Shown: in pieces, positions 1 to 8,259 of the stretch
Position numbering within the stretch: position 1 is the stretch's first letter
How the letters are laid out: each line of letters starts with the position of its first letter
NCBI GenBank assembly: GCA_964403785.1
Contig: CAYOHM010000029.1
Coordinates: 1 to 21,537 of the forward strand
DNA: 21,537 nucleotides
Direction of reading: 5' to 3'
Source: MGBC120314 sp964403785
GTDB taxonomy: Bacteria > Bacillota > Clostridia > Lachnospirales > Lachnospiraceae
Program-made: the position numbers and the translations under genes
Notes under the pieces: model-generated
Told to the model about the DNA's origin: nothing
The model's input: the letters and a program-made list of their open reading frames with translations, nothing else
Databases searched by the model: none

Positions 1-959
1 GACAGATGTTTGATGCAGAGGGATATGAAGTAGTTGCAATTAATGACTTGACAAGTCCTGAAATGCTCGCTCACTTATTAAAGTATGATACAGCTCAGGG
101 AACATACAAGTATGCAAGTACTGTATCTTATGGTGAGGACTCAATCACAGTTAACGGTAAGAAGATTACAATTTATGCAAAGGCTAACGCAGCAGAGCTT
201 CCTTGGGGAGAGCTTGATGTAGATGTTGTTCTTGAATGTACAGGTTTCTACACCAGCAAGGCTAAGGCACAGGCACATATTGATGCAGGCGCTAAGAAGG
301 TAGTTATCTCAGCTCCGGCCGGTAACGATCTTCCTACAATCGTTTACAATGTTAACCACAATACATTAACAAAGGATGACAAGATTATTTCAGCAGCTTC
401 TTGTACAACAAACTGTTTGGCTCCTATGGCTAAGGCTCTTAATGATTTAGCTCCTATCCAGTCAGGTATTATGACAACAGTTCACGCTTACACAGGCGAT
501 CAGATGATTCTTGACGGACCACAGAGAAAGGGCGACAAGAGAAGATCAAGAGCAGGTGCTCAGAACATCGTTCCTAACTCAACAGGTGCTGCTAAGGCTA
601 TCGGTCTTGTAATTCCTGAATTAAACGGAAAGTTAATCGGTTCTGCACAGAGAGTTCCTACCCCAACAGGTTCTACAACAATTCTTGTAGCTGTTGTTAA
701 GGGTTCAGTAACAAAGGATCAGGTTAATGAGGCTATGAAGGCTGCTCAGACAGAGAGCTTTGGTTATAATACAGATGAAATCGTTTCAAGCGATGTAATC
801 GGTATGAGATATGGTTCATTATTTGATGCAACACAGACAATGGTAGCACCTATGGAAGATGGCAATACACATGTTCAGGTTGTTTCATGGTATGATAATG
901 AGAATTCTTACACAAGTCAGATGGTTAGAACAATTAAGTACTTTGCTGAATTAGCTTAA
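1..959 (+). CDS. gap: Glyceraldehyde-3-phosphate dehydrogenase, type I (5' end outside window)
   Basis: Catalyses oxidative phosphorylation of glyceraldehyde 3-phosphate to 1,3-bisphosphoglycerate in cytosolic glycolysis. The reading frame is already open at the left edge: the codons before the first internal ATG at position 6 read on in frame, so about 20 residues of the NAD-binding start are missing and position 6 is not the true start. Visible landmarks, counted from that ATG, are the end of the Rossmann strand with AINDL (residues 11-15, the Asp is typical of NAD-preferring enzymes), the active-site SCTTNC with the catalytic Cys at 133, the activating His at 160 in TVHAYTGDQ, and the conserved WYDNENSY near the C-terminus. 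Lysine codons are mostly AAG, as in highly expressed genes. pgk follows after 24 bp with no terminator between, so the two are probably co-transcribed. The identification is secure; only the start is unseen. Confidence 0.97.
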   Translation, partial: QMFDAEGYEVVAINDLTSPEMLAHLLKYDTAQGTYKYASTVSYGEDSITVNGKKITIYAKANAAELPWGELDVDVVLECTGFYTSKAKAQAHIDAGAKKVVISAPAGNDLPTIVYNVNHNTLTKDDKIISAASCTTNCLAPMAKALNDLAPIQSGIMTTVHAYTGDQMILDGPQRKGDKRRSRAGAQNIVPNSTGAAKAIGLVIPELNGKLIGSAQRVPTPTGSTTILVAVVKGSVTKDQVNEAMKAAQTESFGYNTDEIVSSDVIGMRYGSLFDATQTMVAPMEDGNTHVQVVSWYDNENSYTSQMVRTIKYFAELA

Positions 960-983
960 GATTATTTTTTTGAGGAGGCAATT

Positions 984-2177
984 ATGCTTAACAAAAAATC
1001 AGTAGATGATATCAATGTAAAGGGTAAAAGAGTTTTAGTACGTGTTGACTTTAATGTACCTATTGTTGATGGCAAGATAACAGACGAGAACAGACTTGTA
1101 GCTGCTGTTCCGACAATCAAGAAGCTTGTGGCAGACGGAGGCAGGATTATTCTCTGCTCACATTTGGGCAAGCCAAAGGGACCGGATGCTAATTTTACAT
1201 TAGCCCCTGTTGCTAAGAGATTCTCAGAAATCCTTGGTCAGGAGGTTAAGTTTGTAGCAGATGATGAGGTAGTCGGTGCAAATGTCAGAGCTGCAGTAGA
1301 ACAGATGAAGGACGGAGAGGTTATTCTCCTTGAAAATACACGTTTCAGACCTGAGGAGACAAAGAATGGCGAAGCCTTCTCTAAGGATCTTGCGTCTATT
1401 TGCGATGTATTTGTAAATGATGCCTTTGGTACAGCTCACAGAGCCCACTGTTCTAATGTTGGTGTTACACAGTTTGTTGATACAGCAGTGGTTGGTTATT
1501 TAATGCAGAAGGAAATTGACTTCCTCGGTAATGCAGTTAATAATCCGGTTCGTCCGTTTGTAGCTATTCTCGGCGGTTCCAAGGTTTCTTCCAAGATTCC
1601 TGTAATTGAGAACCTCCTGGATAAGGTAGATACGCTTATAATCGGCGGAGGAATGGCATATACCTTTATGGCAGCTCATGGTTATCCGGTTGGCAAGTCA
1701 CTTCTTGAGGAGGATTACAAGCAGTATGCCCTCGAGATGGAAGAAAAGGCTAAGGCTAAGGGTGTTAAGCTTTTAATACCTGTTGATAATATTGCTGCAG
1801 ACAGCTTCTCTAATGATGCTAAGACTAAGGTTTGCGGTCTCGGAGAGATTCCTGATGATTGGGAAGGTCTTGATATCGGACCAAAGACCTGTGAATTGTT
1901 CGCAGACGCATTAAAGGATGCTAAGACAGTAGTATGGAACGGACCTATGGGATGTTTTGAAATGCCTAACTTTGCAAATGGTACAGTTGAGGTTGCCAAG
2001 GCTTTGGCAGCTCTTAAGGATGCTACCACTATTATCGGCGGCGGTGATTCAGCTTCGGCTGTAAATAATCTCGGCTTTGGCGATAAGATGACACATATTT
2101 CTACAGGCGGCGGCGCTTCACTTGAATTCCTTGAAGGCAAGGAGCTTCCAGGTGTTGCAGCAGCAAACGACAGATAA
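984..2177 (+). CDS. pgk: Phosphoglycerate kinase
   Basis: Transfers the phosphate of 1,3-bisphosphoglycerate to ADP, the first ATP-yielding step of glycolysis; cytosolic monomer. The 397-residue length is normal for bacterial PGK. Visible motifs are RVDFNVP (residues 20-26) and SHLGKPKG (59-66) in the N-terminal substrate lobe, GGSKVSSKI near residue 197 at the nucleotide side, and GGGDSASAV near residue 352, the glycine-rich helix start that contacts the nucleotide phosphates. The start is fixed by GAGGAGG seven bases before the ATG. It lies 24 bp behind gap and is followed directly by a strong hairpin terminator, so gap-pgk forms the end of one transcription unit, while tpiA has its own promoter. 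Codon choice is strongly biased as in gap, in keeping with high expression. No missing residues were noticed. Confidence 0.98.
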   Translation: MLNKKSVDDINVKGKRVLVRVDFNVPIVDGKITDENRLVAAVPTIKKLVADGGRIILCSHLGKPKGPDANFTLAPVAKRFSEILGQEVKFVADDEVVGANVRAAVEQMKDGEVILLENTRFRPEETKNGEAFSKDLASICDVFVNDAFGTAHRAHCSNVGVTQFVDTAVVGYLMQKEIDFLGNAVNNPVRPFVAILGGSKVSSKIPVIENLLDKVDTLIIGGGMAYTFMAAHGYPVGKSLLEEDYKQYALEMEEKAKAKGVKLLIPVDNIAADSFSNDAKTKVCGLGEIPDDWEGLDIGPKTCELFADALKDAKTVVWNGPMGCFEMPNFANGTVEVAKALAALKDATTIIGGGDSASAVNNLGFGDKMTHISTGGGASLEFLEGKELPGVAAANDR

Positions 2178-2184
2178 TTATAAG

Positions 2185-2222
2185 GCGGTTGAAATACAGC
2201 TTGTATTTCAGCCGCTTTTTTT
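2185..2222 (+). terminator. Intrinsic terminator after pgk
   Basis: Left arm 2185-2197 and right arm 2203-2215 pair over 13 bp with a single G-U wobble and a 5-nt loop, followed by a run of seven T. It starts eight bases after the pgk stop codon and separates gap-pgk from tpiA. Confidence 0.93.
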
Positions 2223-2223
2223 G

Positions 2224-2252
2224 TTCACATTTGTTAGCTTTTGTGTTATAAT
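2224..2252 (+). promoter_or_regulatory. Sigma-A promoter for tpiA
   Basis: TTCACA (2224-2229, 5 of 6 matches to the -35 consensus) and a perfect TATAAT (2247-2252) are separated by exactly 17 bp, predicting a transcript start near 2259 and a leader of about 65 nt. The -35 box lies just beyond the T-run of the pgk terminator, so tpiA is re-initiated at once after the upstream unit ends. Confidence 0.85.
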
Positions 2253-2324
2253 ACATCTTAGGTGTAGAAGAGGGTAGGTTTTTACTTTACACGTTATATC
2301 AAAGAGTTATGGAGGTATCTTATT

Positions 2325-3107
2325 ATGAGAAGAAAGATGATTGCAGGGAACTGGAAAATGAACAAAACTCCGTCCGAGGCAGTACGTTTTATCGAAGAGC
2401 TGAAGCCATTGGTGGCTGATGCTGCATCGGATGTTGTAATCTGCGTTCCCCTTATTGATATCACATTGGCTAAATCTGCATTAGAGGGGACTAATATCAA
2501 GATTGGTGCGCAGAATATGTACTTTGAATCGAAGGGTGCTTTCACGGGCGAGGTTTCACCGGATATGCTTGTGGATGCGGGCGTTGAGTATATTATTATC
2601 GGTCATTCGGAGAGAAGGGAGTATTTCTCTGAAACGAATGAAAGAGTTAATAAGAAGGTTTCAAGGGCGATTGAATACGGAATGACTCCTATTCTTTGCT
2701 GTGGTGAGACGCTTCAGCAAAGAGAGCTGGGTGTGACCTATGACCATCTGAGGATTCAGCTTAAGTCAGCTTTCCATGGTCTTCAGCCGGAGCAGGCTGC
2801 CAAGGTAATCATTGCCTATGAGCCTATATGGGCAATCGGAACAGGCAGAGTTGCAACAAATCAGCAGGCTGAGGATGTTTGTGCACAGATTAGGGCACTT
2901 ATGGCAGAGCTTTACGATTATGAGCTTGCCGGCTCGATTAGGATTCTTTACGGCGGCAGCGTAACAGCGGATAATGCGCCGGGACTTTTTGCAATGCCGG
3001 ACATTGACGGAGGATTGGTAGGCGGTGCTTCGCTTAAGCTTGATTTCGCCAAGATTGTAAATTACACGCCAATCGAGACAGAGGATAATCAGGAGAATAA
3101 TAACTGA
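2325..3107 (+). CDS. tpiA: Triosephosphate isomerase
   Basis: Interconverts dihydroxyacetone phosphate and glyceraldehyde 3-phosphate; cytosolic (beta/alpha)8 barrel enzyme, normally a dimer. The 260-residue length is slightly above the usual 250. The catalytic set is complete: Lys11 in AGNWKMN, His94 in GHSERR, Glu166 in AYEPIWAIGTG (the flexible loop follows it), and the phosphate-binding YGGSV and GGLVGGASL loops near the C-terminus. GGAGGT sits upstream of the ATG. The last ten or so residues are an acidic, Asn-rich tail beyond the barrel, probably disordered. The gene has its own promoter and is closed by a long hairpin, so it appears monocistronic although it sits next to gap-pgk. The usual next partner, phosphoglycerate mutase, is not present here; enolase lies about 17 kb away at the other end of the window. 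Confidence 0.98.
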   Translation: MRRKMIAGNWKMNKTPSEAVRFIEELKPLVADAASDVVICVPLIDITLAKSALEGTNIKIGAQNMYFESKGAFTGEVSPDMLVDAGVEYIIIGHSERREYFSETNERVNKKVSRAIEYGMTPILCCGETLQQRELGVTYDHLRIQLKSAFHGLQPEQAAKVIIAYEPIWAIGTGRVATNQQAEDVCAQIRALMAELYDYELAGSIRILYGGSVTADNAPGLFAMPDIDGGLVGGASLKLDFAKIVNYTPIETEDNQENNN

Positions 3108-3126
3108 TATACAATGCAGTTTTGAT

Positions 3127-3171
3127 AAATACCCCGTTTTAATTAGATATTCTAATTGAAACGGGGTATTT
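3127..3171. terminator. Long hairpin terminator after tpiA
   Basis: Arms 3127-3147 and 3151-3171 pair over 21 bp with one wobble around a 3-nt loop. The stem has an ACCCCGT core and AT-rich ends, so the A-run and T-run are part of the stem base. It should stop tpiA transcripts. The free T-tract beyond the stem is short, so efficiency is uncertain. Confidence 0.85.
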
Positions 3172-3179
3172 TATGTTGT

Positions 3180-3194
3180 ATACTATAATAGTAT
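3180..3194 (+). promoter_or_regulatory. Possible promoter -10 with overlapping palindrome upstream of the yhaO-like gene
   Basis: A perfect TATAAT lies at 3184-3189 and sits inside a perfect 15-nt palindrome (ATACTAT, centre A, ATAGTAT; 3180-3194). No convincing -35 box lies 16-18 bp upstream, because that space is taken by the tpiA terminator. It could be an activator-dependent promoter or an operator, or the TATAAT could be chance in AT-rich DNA. Confidence 0.4.
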
Positions 3195-3237
3195 GTTTGC
3201 GCTTTGATTTTACAGTACATAGATTAGGAGTATAGGG

Positions 3238-4317
3238 ATGAAAATCATACATTGTGGGGATTTACACCTCGATTCGAAGATGGAATCGGTTTTGCCCAAG
3301 GAAAAGGCAAAGGAGCGTAAGAATGAAATACTTATGACCTTCCTTAAAATGGTGGAATATGCGCGTAAAAACTGGGTTTCGGTTATAATTATAGCGGGTG
3401 ATATGTTTGATACCAAGACGGTATCAGCTAAGGTTCGCAATTCTGTGATGGATGCAGTCAAAAACAATCCCGGAATCACATTTTTATATTTAAAGGGCAA
3501 CCATGACAGTGAGAATTTTATGGATACCATGGCTGACTGTCCTGCCAATCTCAAGTTTTTCGGTGATGAATGGACGAAATATGAGTTTGAGGATGTTGTT
3601 GTTGCAGGTGTCGAAATAAACGAAAATAATTATGACAGGATTTATGATTCGCTCATATTGGACAGCAGGAGATTTAATATAGTTGTTCTGCATGGACAGG
3701 AGAATCTTAACAATTTAAAAAATAATCCTGACAGCATATCCATAAGAAATTTAAGGGATAAGAATATAGATTATCTTGCACTGGGACATGTTCATTCCTA
3801 CAAGGAGGCAAAGCTTGATTCGCGGGGAATATACGTGTATTCGGGCTGTCTTGACGGCAGGGGCTTCGACGAATGCGGCAGCAAGGGCTTTGTGCTGCTG
3901 GAGATTAATAATGGAGAGGCGACACACGAATTTATACCGGCAGCAAGCAGAACTCTTTATGAGCGCGCCGTTGATATAACCGGTATGCAGACAACAATGC
4001 AGATGGTTCGCAAAATAGAAGATAATATTTCGGATATTGACGAAAATTCACTTGTCAAGGTTACATTGACGGGAAGTGTGTCGGTGGATAGTGAAAAAGA
4101 CATAAAATATATGGAGCAGTATTTGAATGATAAATTCTACTTTGGAAGAATAAAGGATGTTACAAGGACACTCATAAACACCGAGGATTATAAATTGGAC
4201 CCGACGCTTAAGGGTGAATTTGTAAGACTTGTTATGGCGTCCTGCCTTGATGAGGAAGAGAAAGAGCAGATAATTGTAAATGGTATCAGAGCACTTTCGG
4301 GAGAGGATTTAGACTGA
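3238..4317 (+). CDS. Metallophosphoesterase, YhaO/SbcD-like DNA repair nuclease subunit
   Basis: Predicted Mn-dependent nuclease of the calcineurin-like fold, the class that works with an SMC-like ATPase in DNA end processing (SbcCD, or YhaO-YhaN in Bacillus). Metal-binding motifs are in the expected order: GDLHLD near residue 7, GDMFD near 56, GNHDS near 86, a single His in VVLHGQ near 152, and LGHVH near 180. The 359-residue length fits, with a C-terminal non-catalytic part from about residue 240. The start at 3238 has AGGAG about ten bases upstream. The stop codon overlaps the ATG of the following ATPase gene by one base (4317), which implies translational coupling and a stable complex between the two products. 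I name it by family only, because SbcD and YhaO cannot be told apart safely by eye; the membrane-type partner favours YhaO. Confidence 0.88.
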   Translation: MKIIHCGDLHLDSKMESVLPKEKAKERKNEILMTFLKMVEYARKNWVSVIIIAGDMFDTKTVSAKVRNSVMDAVKNNPGITFLYLKGNHDSENFMDTMADCPANLKFFGDEWTKYEFEDVVVAGVEINENNYDRIYDSLILDSRRFNIVVLHGQENLNNLKNNPDSISIRNLRDKNIDYLALGHVHSYKEAKLDSRGIYVYSGCLDGRGFDECGSKGFVLLEINNGEATHEFIPAASRTLYERAVDITGMQTTMQMVRKIEDNISDIDENSLVKVTLTGSVSVDSEKDIKYMEQYLNDKFYFGRIKDVTRTLINTEDYKLDPTLKGEFVRLVMASCLDEEEKEQIIVNGIRALSGEDLD

Positions 4318-6374
4318 TGAAGCTGATTAGTTGTTACATAGAAAATTTTGGTGGACTGCACGAGTATAAGCATACCTTTAAGGACGGTCTTAACGTGATT
4401 CTGGAAGAAAACGGATGGGGTAAGACAACCTTTGCGTCATTTATTAAGGTTATGTTCTACGGTATGGATTATACAACCAAAAAATCCATAACCGAAAATG
4501 AAAGAAAACGTTTTATGCCATGGCAGGGCGGTAATTACGGCGGATATGCCGTTTTTGAAACAAATGGCAGGATATACAGGATTGAAAGGTTTTTTGGGGC
4601 TAAGGACAAGGATGATAAGTGGTGCCTGTATGATGAGGTGACAGGCCTTGTGAGTAAGGATTTCTCAGAAAAATTAGGCGAGGAGCTGTTTGGAATAGAT
4701 GCGGCTGCCTATGAAAGAAGCACATATATCCCGCAGGAGCTCCGTGATATGGGCATCAATGACAGCCTTACCTCAAAGCTCAACAAGGGTTCGCAGTCCT
4801 ATGAAAAAGAAAGCTATGAAAAGGCAGTGGAGCTTCTTGACGAAAAACTCAAATTCCTGAAAAAGACGGGTGACAGAGGCCGGATTGCAGAGCTTGAAAC
4901 AAGGATTTCGGACATTAACCATGAGATAGAAAGCTATTCCAACCGCACGCAAAGCTATGAAAGCCTAAAAGAAAAAAAGGCGGAGCTTGAAACGAAAAGG
5001 ATAGAGCTTTTTGATGAATTAAAAAGTATTCGTGAAGAAGTCAAAAAAAACAGTGAATATGAGGGCTTAAGGGCGAAGAAAAACCATTATGACTCCCTGG
5101 TGAGAAATAATCTTGAGGCAAAGAGCAGGCTTGACGGTGTGAAGCTTTTCTTTGATAAACCCGAGCTTATTAAAGAATTTGATAAGCGCAAGGACGATTA
5201 TGATAATCTTGATGAGCTTGAAACAAAGTACAGGAATGAGAAAGAAAATCTCAACGAACTTGAGTACAAGAAACACGGAATTACCGCACAATATATGGAG
5301 CGCAGCAAAACTCCGATAGTGAGCTTTGTATTAATGCTTCTGGGTATTCTTGTGGCGGGCAGCGGAGTACTTGCATCGGTATGGCTTACGGATTTTTCAT
5401 CAATGTTTATAATGGGAGTTTTTTTTGCAGCGGGTCTTGTTTTATTCCTGATAGGGCTGTTTACATGGATTATAAAGAGCTCCAAATTAAAAAAATCCTA
5501 CAATCAGCAGCTTGATGAGGTTGAGGAGATGATTGACTGTGCTAAAATTTCCTTAAGAGAGCTGGCAGTACAGAAGGAATTTGAGCGCAAAAAATTAGAA
5601 AATTATCTAAAGTGCTTTCAGGTGGAGGACGGCGAGAATCTTCTAAAGTCCCTTACCGAAATATCCGGTAAGATAAAGGAGTATGATAAGCTGTCTGCGG
5701 CACTTGAGGAGGCGGGCGGCGAGCTTGCATCATTTGAAGCTGCAAATGAGATGGATAAAATAATCGGTCTTGCAGAGCCTAAGCAGACACTTGCAGAGCT
5801 TCAAAAAAGAGAGGGAACGGTAAATACCACTCTGGTTGCGGTTATGGAAGAAAAAAATGCCCTTGCACGCAGAATGGATATATTGATGAATGATGATGAG
5901 GATGAGGCTGATTTGCTTCAGGAAAAGGAATATCTTACTGAAGAATTAAAAAAATGCAGGCATGAGTACGAAATTTATAGTATGACAAAGGAGATTCTTG
6001 CCACCGCAAACGAAAATTACAAAACTCAATATATCGACGAAATGAAAAATGCTTTTGCTAAGTATGTCAGTATATTGAACGGAACAGGTATGGATAATGT
6101 TTCGGTTGATGTGGATATGAAGGTTATTATCGAGGAGTACGGCAGCCTTAGGAACATAGAAAGCTACAGTGCCGGTTACAGGGATATGCTATTAATCTGC
6201 ACGAGATTTGCACTGGTAAAGGCAATGTTTAAGGGTGAACAGCCGTTTTTAATACTGGATGACCCGTTTGTAAATCTTGACAAAAATAAAATAAAAAATG
6301 CCTTGGCATTTCTTAATGAATTATCAAAGGAACACCAGCTTTTATATTTTACATGTCATGAAAGCAGAACATAA
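4317..6374 (+). CDS. YhaN/SbcC-like SMC-family ATPase with two membrane segments in its coiled coil
   Basis: Partner ATPase of the preceding nuclease. The N-terminus (MKLISCYIENFGGL) is the usual start of RecF/SMC-like ATPases. The P-loop at about residues 31-40 reads EENGWGKTT; the first Gly of the general GxxxxGK[ST] pattern is Glu here. A long charged, Lys/Glu-rich region, probably coiled coil, runs from about 170 to 330 and resumes after about 395. Between the halves lie two strongly hydrophobic segments (about 335-357 and 363-386), predicted membrane helices, where SbcC would carry its zinc hook. The C-terminal lobe has a signature-like YSAGYRDMLLI and a Walker B, PFLILDDPF (about 643-651). 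At 685 residues it is much shorter than SbcC, close to membrane-type YhaN proteins. The start overlaps the nuclease stop by one base. The role (DNA repair ATPase held at the membrane) is inferred from family and partner. Confidence 0.85.
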   Translation: MKLISCYIENFGGLHEYKHTFKDGLNVILEENGWGKTTFASFIKVMFYGMDYTTKKSITENERKRFMPWQGGNYGGYAVFETNGRIYRIERFFGAKDKDDKWCLYDEVTGLVSKDFSEKLGEELFGIDAAAYERSTYIPQELRDMGINDSLTSKLNKGSQSYEKESYEKAVELLDEKLKFLKKTGDRGRIAELETRISDINHEIESYSNRTQSYESLKEKKAELETKRIELFDELKSIREEVKKNSEYEGLRAKKNHYDSLVRNNLEAKSRLDGVKLFFDKPELIKEFDKRKDDYDNLDELETKYRNEKENLNELEYKKHGITAQYMERSKTPIVSFVLMLLGILVAGSGVLASVWLTDFSSMFIMGVFFAAGLVLFLIGLFTWIIKSSKLKKSYNQQLDEVEEMIDCAKISLRELAVQKEFERKKLENYLKCFQVEDGENLLKSLTEISGKIKEYDKLSAALEEAGGELASFEAANEMDKIIGLAEPKQTLAELQKREGTVNTTLVAVMEEKNALARRMDILMNDDEDEADLLQEKEYLTEELKKCRHEYEIYSMTKEILATANENYKTQYIDEMKNAFAKYVSILNGTGMDNVSVDVDMKVIIEEYGSLRNIESYSAGYRDMLLICTRFALVKAMFKGEQPFLILDDPFVNLDKNKIKNALAFLNELSKEHQLLYFTCHESRT

Positions 6375-6394
6375 ATACATAAAAGGAGAGAACA

Positions 6395-7279
6395 ATGATA
6401 AATAGTATGACGGGATTCGGCAGAGGAGAGGCTGTTGGTCCAAACTATAAAGTAACTGTTGAGATGAAGTCGGTCAACCACAGATATCTTGACCTTTCGA
6501 TTAAGCTTCCGAGAAAGCTAAATGCCTATGAGGCGGATTTGAAAAATATTCTCAAGTCATATATTGTAAGAGGCAAGGTTGATATTTATGTTGGCTATGA
6601 GAGTGTGTCGCAGGCACAGGTCGACATTCAATATAATTCCTCCGTCGCTGCAAAGTACCTTGAGATTTTTGACAGTATGTCGAAGGAGTTTAATATTGAT
6701 AATGATGTGAGGGTTTCTGCACTTTCAAGGTATCCGGAGGTTTTGGTAACACAGGACGTTGAGCCGCAGGAGGATGAGCTCTATGAGGTTGCAAGGCAGG
6801 CTTTTGAAAAGGCGTGCAGGCAGATTGCCGAAACAAGGGCGGCAGAGGGAGAGCATCTGAAAAATGACTTGGTGGAAAAGCTCGACGGAATGCTTTCCGT
6901 AATCAGCTTTATTAATTCCCGCAGCGAGGACATCCTTAAGGAGTACCGCAATAAACTTACGGAGAAGGTAGCGGAGATACTTGGTGATGTAAGTATAGAC
7001 GAGAGCAGGCTCGCGACAGAGGTGGTGCTTTACGCCGATAAAATCTGTGTGGATGAGGAAATGGTAAGGCTCGAAAGTCATATTAAGAGTATGAGACAGG
7101 CATTGACAGACGGCTCGGAGGAAGGAATCGGAAGAAAGCTTGATTTCATAGCACAGGAAATGAACCGCGAGGCAAATACCACACTTTCAAAGGCAAATAA
7201 CCTTGAAATCTCGCAGAAGGCGATTGATTTAAAGACGGAGATTGAAAAGATAAGAGAGCAGATACAGAATATAGAGTAG
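6395..7279 (+). CDS. yicC: YicC-family endoribonuclease
   Basis: YicC-type proteins are conserved bacterial endoribonucleases implicated in small-RNA turnover; the physiological substrate here is unknown. The 294-residue length is standard. The N-terminus INSMTGFGRGEA is the family hallmark, followed by the SVNHRYLDLSIKLPR block, and the C-terminal DUF1732 part ends with GRKLDFIAQEMNREANTTLSKANN, also diagnostic. A strong AAAGGAGAG site lies just upstream of the ATG. It starts 21 bp after the ATPase gene with no terminator, and gmk begins 31 bp after it, so it belongs to the same operon. In many Firmicutes yicC is followed by the small biofilm regulator gene remA and then gmk; here remA is absent. 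Confidence 0.93.
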   Translation: MINSMTGFGRGEAVGPNYKVTVEMKSVNHRYLDLSIKLPRKLNAYEADLKNILKSYIVRGKVDIYVGYESVSQAQVDIQYNSSVAAKYLEIFDSMSKEFNIDNDVRVSALSRYPEVLVTQDVEPQEDELYEVARQAFEKACRQIAETRAAEGEHLKNDLVEKLDGMLSVISFINSRSEDILKEYRNKLTEKVAEILGDVSIDESRLATEVVLYADKICVDEEMVRLESHIKSMRQALTDGSEEGIGRKLDFIAQEMNREANTTLSKANNLEISQKAIDLKTEIEKIREQIQNIE

Positions 7280-7310
7280 TTTTTTGTATGCATAAGGAAC
7301 GGGTGATTTT

Positions 7311-7958
7311 ATGAGTGATGATAAAAAAATAAAAAAAGGGCTTCTGGTTGTTGTTTCCGGTTTTTCCGGTGCAGGCAAGGGAACTGTTATGAAAAGTCTG
7401 GTTGCAAAATATGACAATTATGCCCTGTCAGTTTCAGCTACCACGAGAAAACCGCGTATCGGCGAGGAAAACGGAAGGGAGTACTTCTTTAAAACGGTTG
7501 ATGAGTTCAAGGAAATGATTGAAAAGGACGAACTCATCGAGTATGCACAGTATGTCAATAATTATTACGGCACACCTAAGCAGTATGTACAGGAGCAGCT
7601 TTTGGCTGGAAATAATGTTATTCTTGAAATAGAAATACAGGGTGCACTCAAAATAAAAGAAAAATTTCCTGATGCAGTTCTCTTGTTTATAACGCCGCCG
7701 AGTGCCGCTATATTAAAGGAACGTCTGGTGAACCGTGGTACGGAAACCATGGACGTTATAGATGCCAGAATGGCACGTGCTATTGAAGAGGCAAAGGGCG
7801 TTGAGGCATATGATTATATCGTTGTAAATGATGTTTTGGACGAATGTGTGGAGGACGTCAACGAAATTATCAGGTCGGAACAAAAAAAGGTTGCGAAAAA
7901 TCTGAGTTTGGTTAATAATATAAGAAGTGAGCTTATGGGTTATGTGAAAGGAGAATAG
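7311..7958 (+). CDS. gmk: Guanylate kinase
   Basis: Phosphorylates GMP to GDP with ATP in the cytosol, feeding GTP and (p)ppGpp pools. The 215-residue length is slightly above the usual 205 because of a Lys-rich N-terminal stretch before the P-loop. The P-loop GFSGAGKGT occupies residues 17-25; the GMP-binding part contains SATTRKPRIGEENGREYFF, the family's conserved substrate segment, and the EIEIQGALKIKEKFPD block follows. The start ATG at 7311 has only a weak GGGTGAT site upstream, but no other start fits the family length better. It precedes rpoZ by four bases, the classic gmk-rpoZ pair, so guanine nucleotide supply and RNA polymerase omega are co-expressed. Confidence 0.96.
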   Translation: MSDDKKIKKGLLVVVSGFSGAGKGTVMKSLVAKYDNYALSVSATTRKPRIGEENGREYFFKTVDEFKEMIEKDELIEYAQYVNNYYGTPKQYVQEQLLAGNNVILEIEIQGALKIKEKFPDAVLLFITPPSAAILKERLVNRGTETMDVIDARMARAIEEAKGVEAYDYIVVNDVLDECVEDVNEIIRSEQKKVAKNLSLVNNIRSELMGYVKGE

Positions 7959-7962
7959 ATTT

Positions 7963-8199
7963 ATGATACATCCATCTTATACGGAGATAATGGAGGTTGT
8001 TAACGGTGATGTTGAACAGGGCGAGCAGCCGATTATCCAGAGCAGATATTCGATTGTGCTTGCCACAGCTAAGAGAGCCAGACAGATTATTGACGGCGAT
8101 GAGGCATTAGTTAACAATACCAAGAATAATAAGCCTTTATCAACTGCTGTTCAGGAAGTATATGAAGGAAAGGTAAAGATTTTAAGCGAAGAAGAATAG
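7963..8199 (+). CDS. rpoZ: DNA-directed RNA polymerase omega subunit
   Basis: Small subunit that assists folding and assembly of the beta' subunit of RNA polymerase and, in some bacteria, contributes to ppGpp binding. The 78-residue length is normal for Firmicutes. The core pattern SRYSIVLATAKRARQI (beginning near residue 28) and the later KPLSTAVQEVYEGKVKI are the recognisable omega signature. AAAGGAG upstream of the ATG overlaps the end of gmk. The Glu-rich C-terminus and lack of other domains are typical. A small hairpin follows directly and may limit read-through into rimO. Confidence 0.95.
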   Translation: MIHPSYTEIMEVVNGDVEQGEQPIIQSRYSIVLATAKRARQIIDGDEALVNNTKNNKPLSTAVQEVYEGKVKILSEEE

Positions 8200-8206
8200 T
8201 TTTCAT

Positions 8207-8240
8207 ACTAGGGGAGCCGCTAATAGCTCCCTAGTTTTTA
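8207..8240 (+). terminator. Hairpin terminator or attenuator between rpoZ and rimO
   Basis: Arms 8207-8217 and 8226-8235 pair over ten base pairs with one bulged G and an 8-nt loop; the right arm runs into a short T-run. No promoter was found between it and rimO, so it probably causes only partial termination that lowers rimO-pgsA-pncC output relative to rpoZ. Confidence 0.75.
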
Positions 8241-8259
8241 TGTGCAGGAGTAATACCGG

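Noticed and set aside
1715..2140. 141-codon minus-strand frame inside pgk
   Set aside because: Shadow of strongly biased plus-strand codons in a well-identified gene; no start signal and no recognisable domain.
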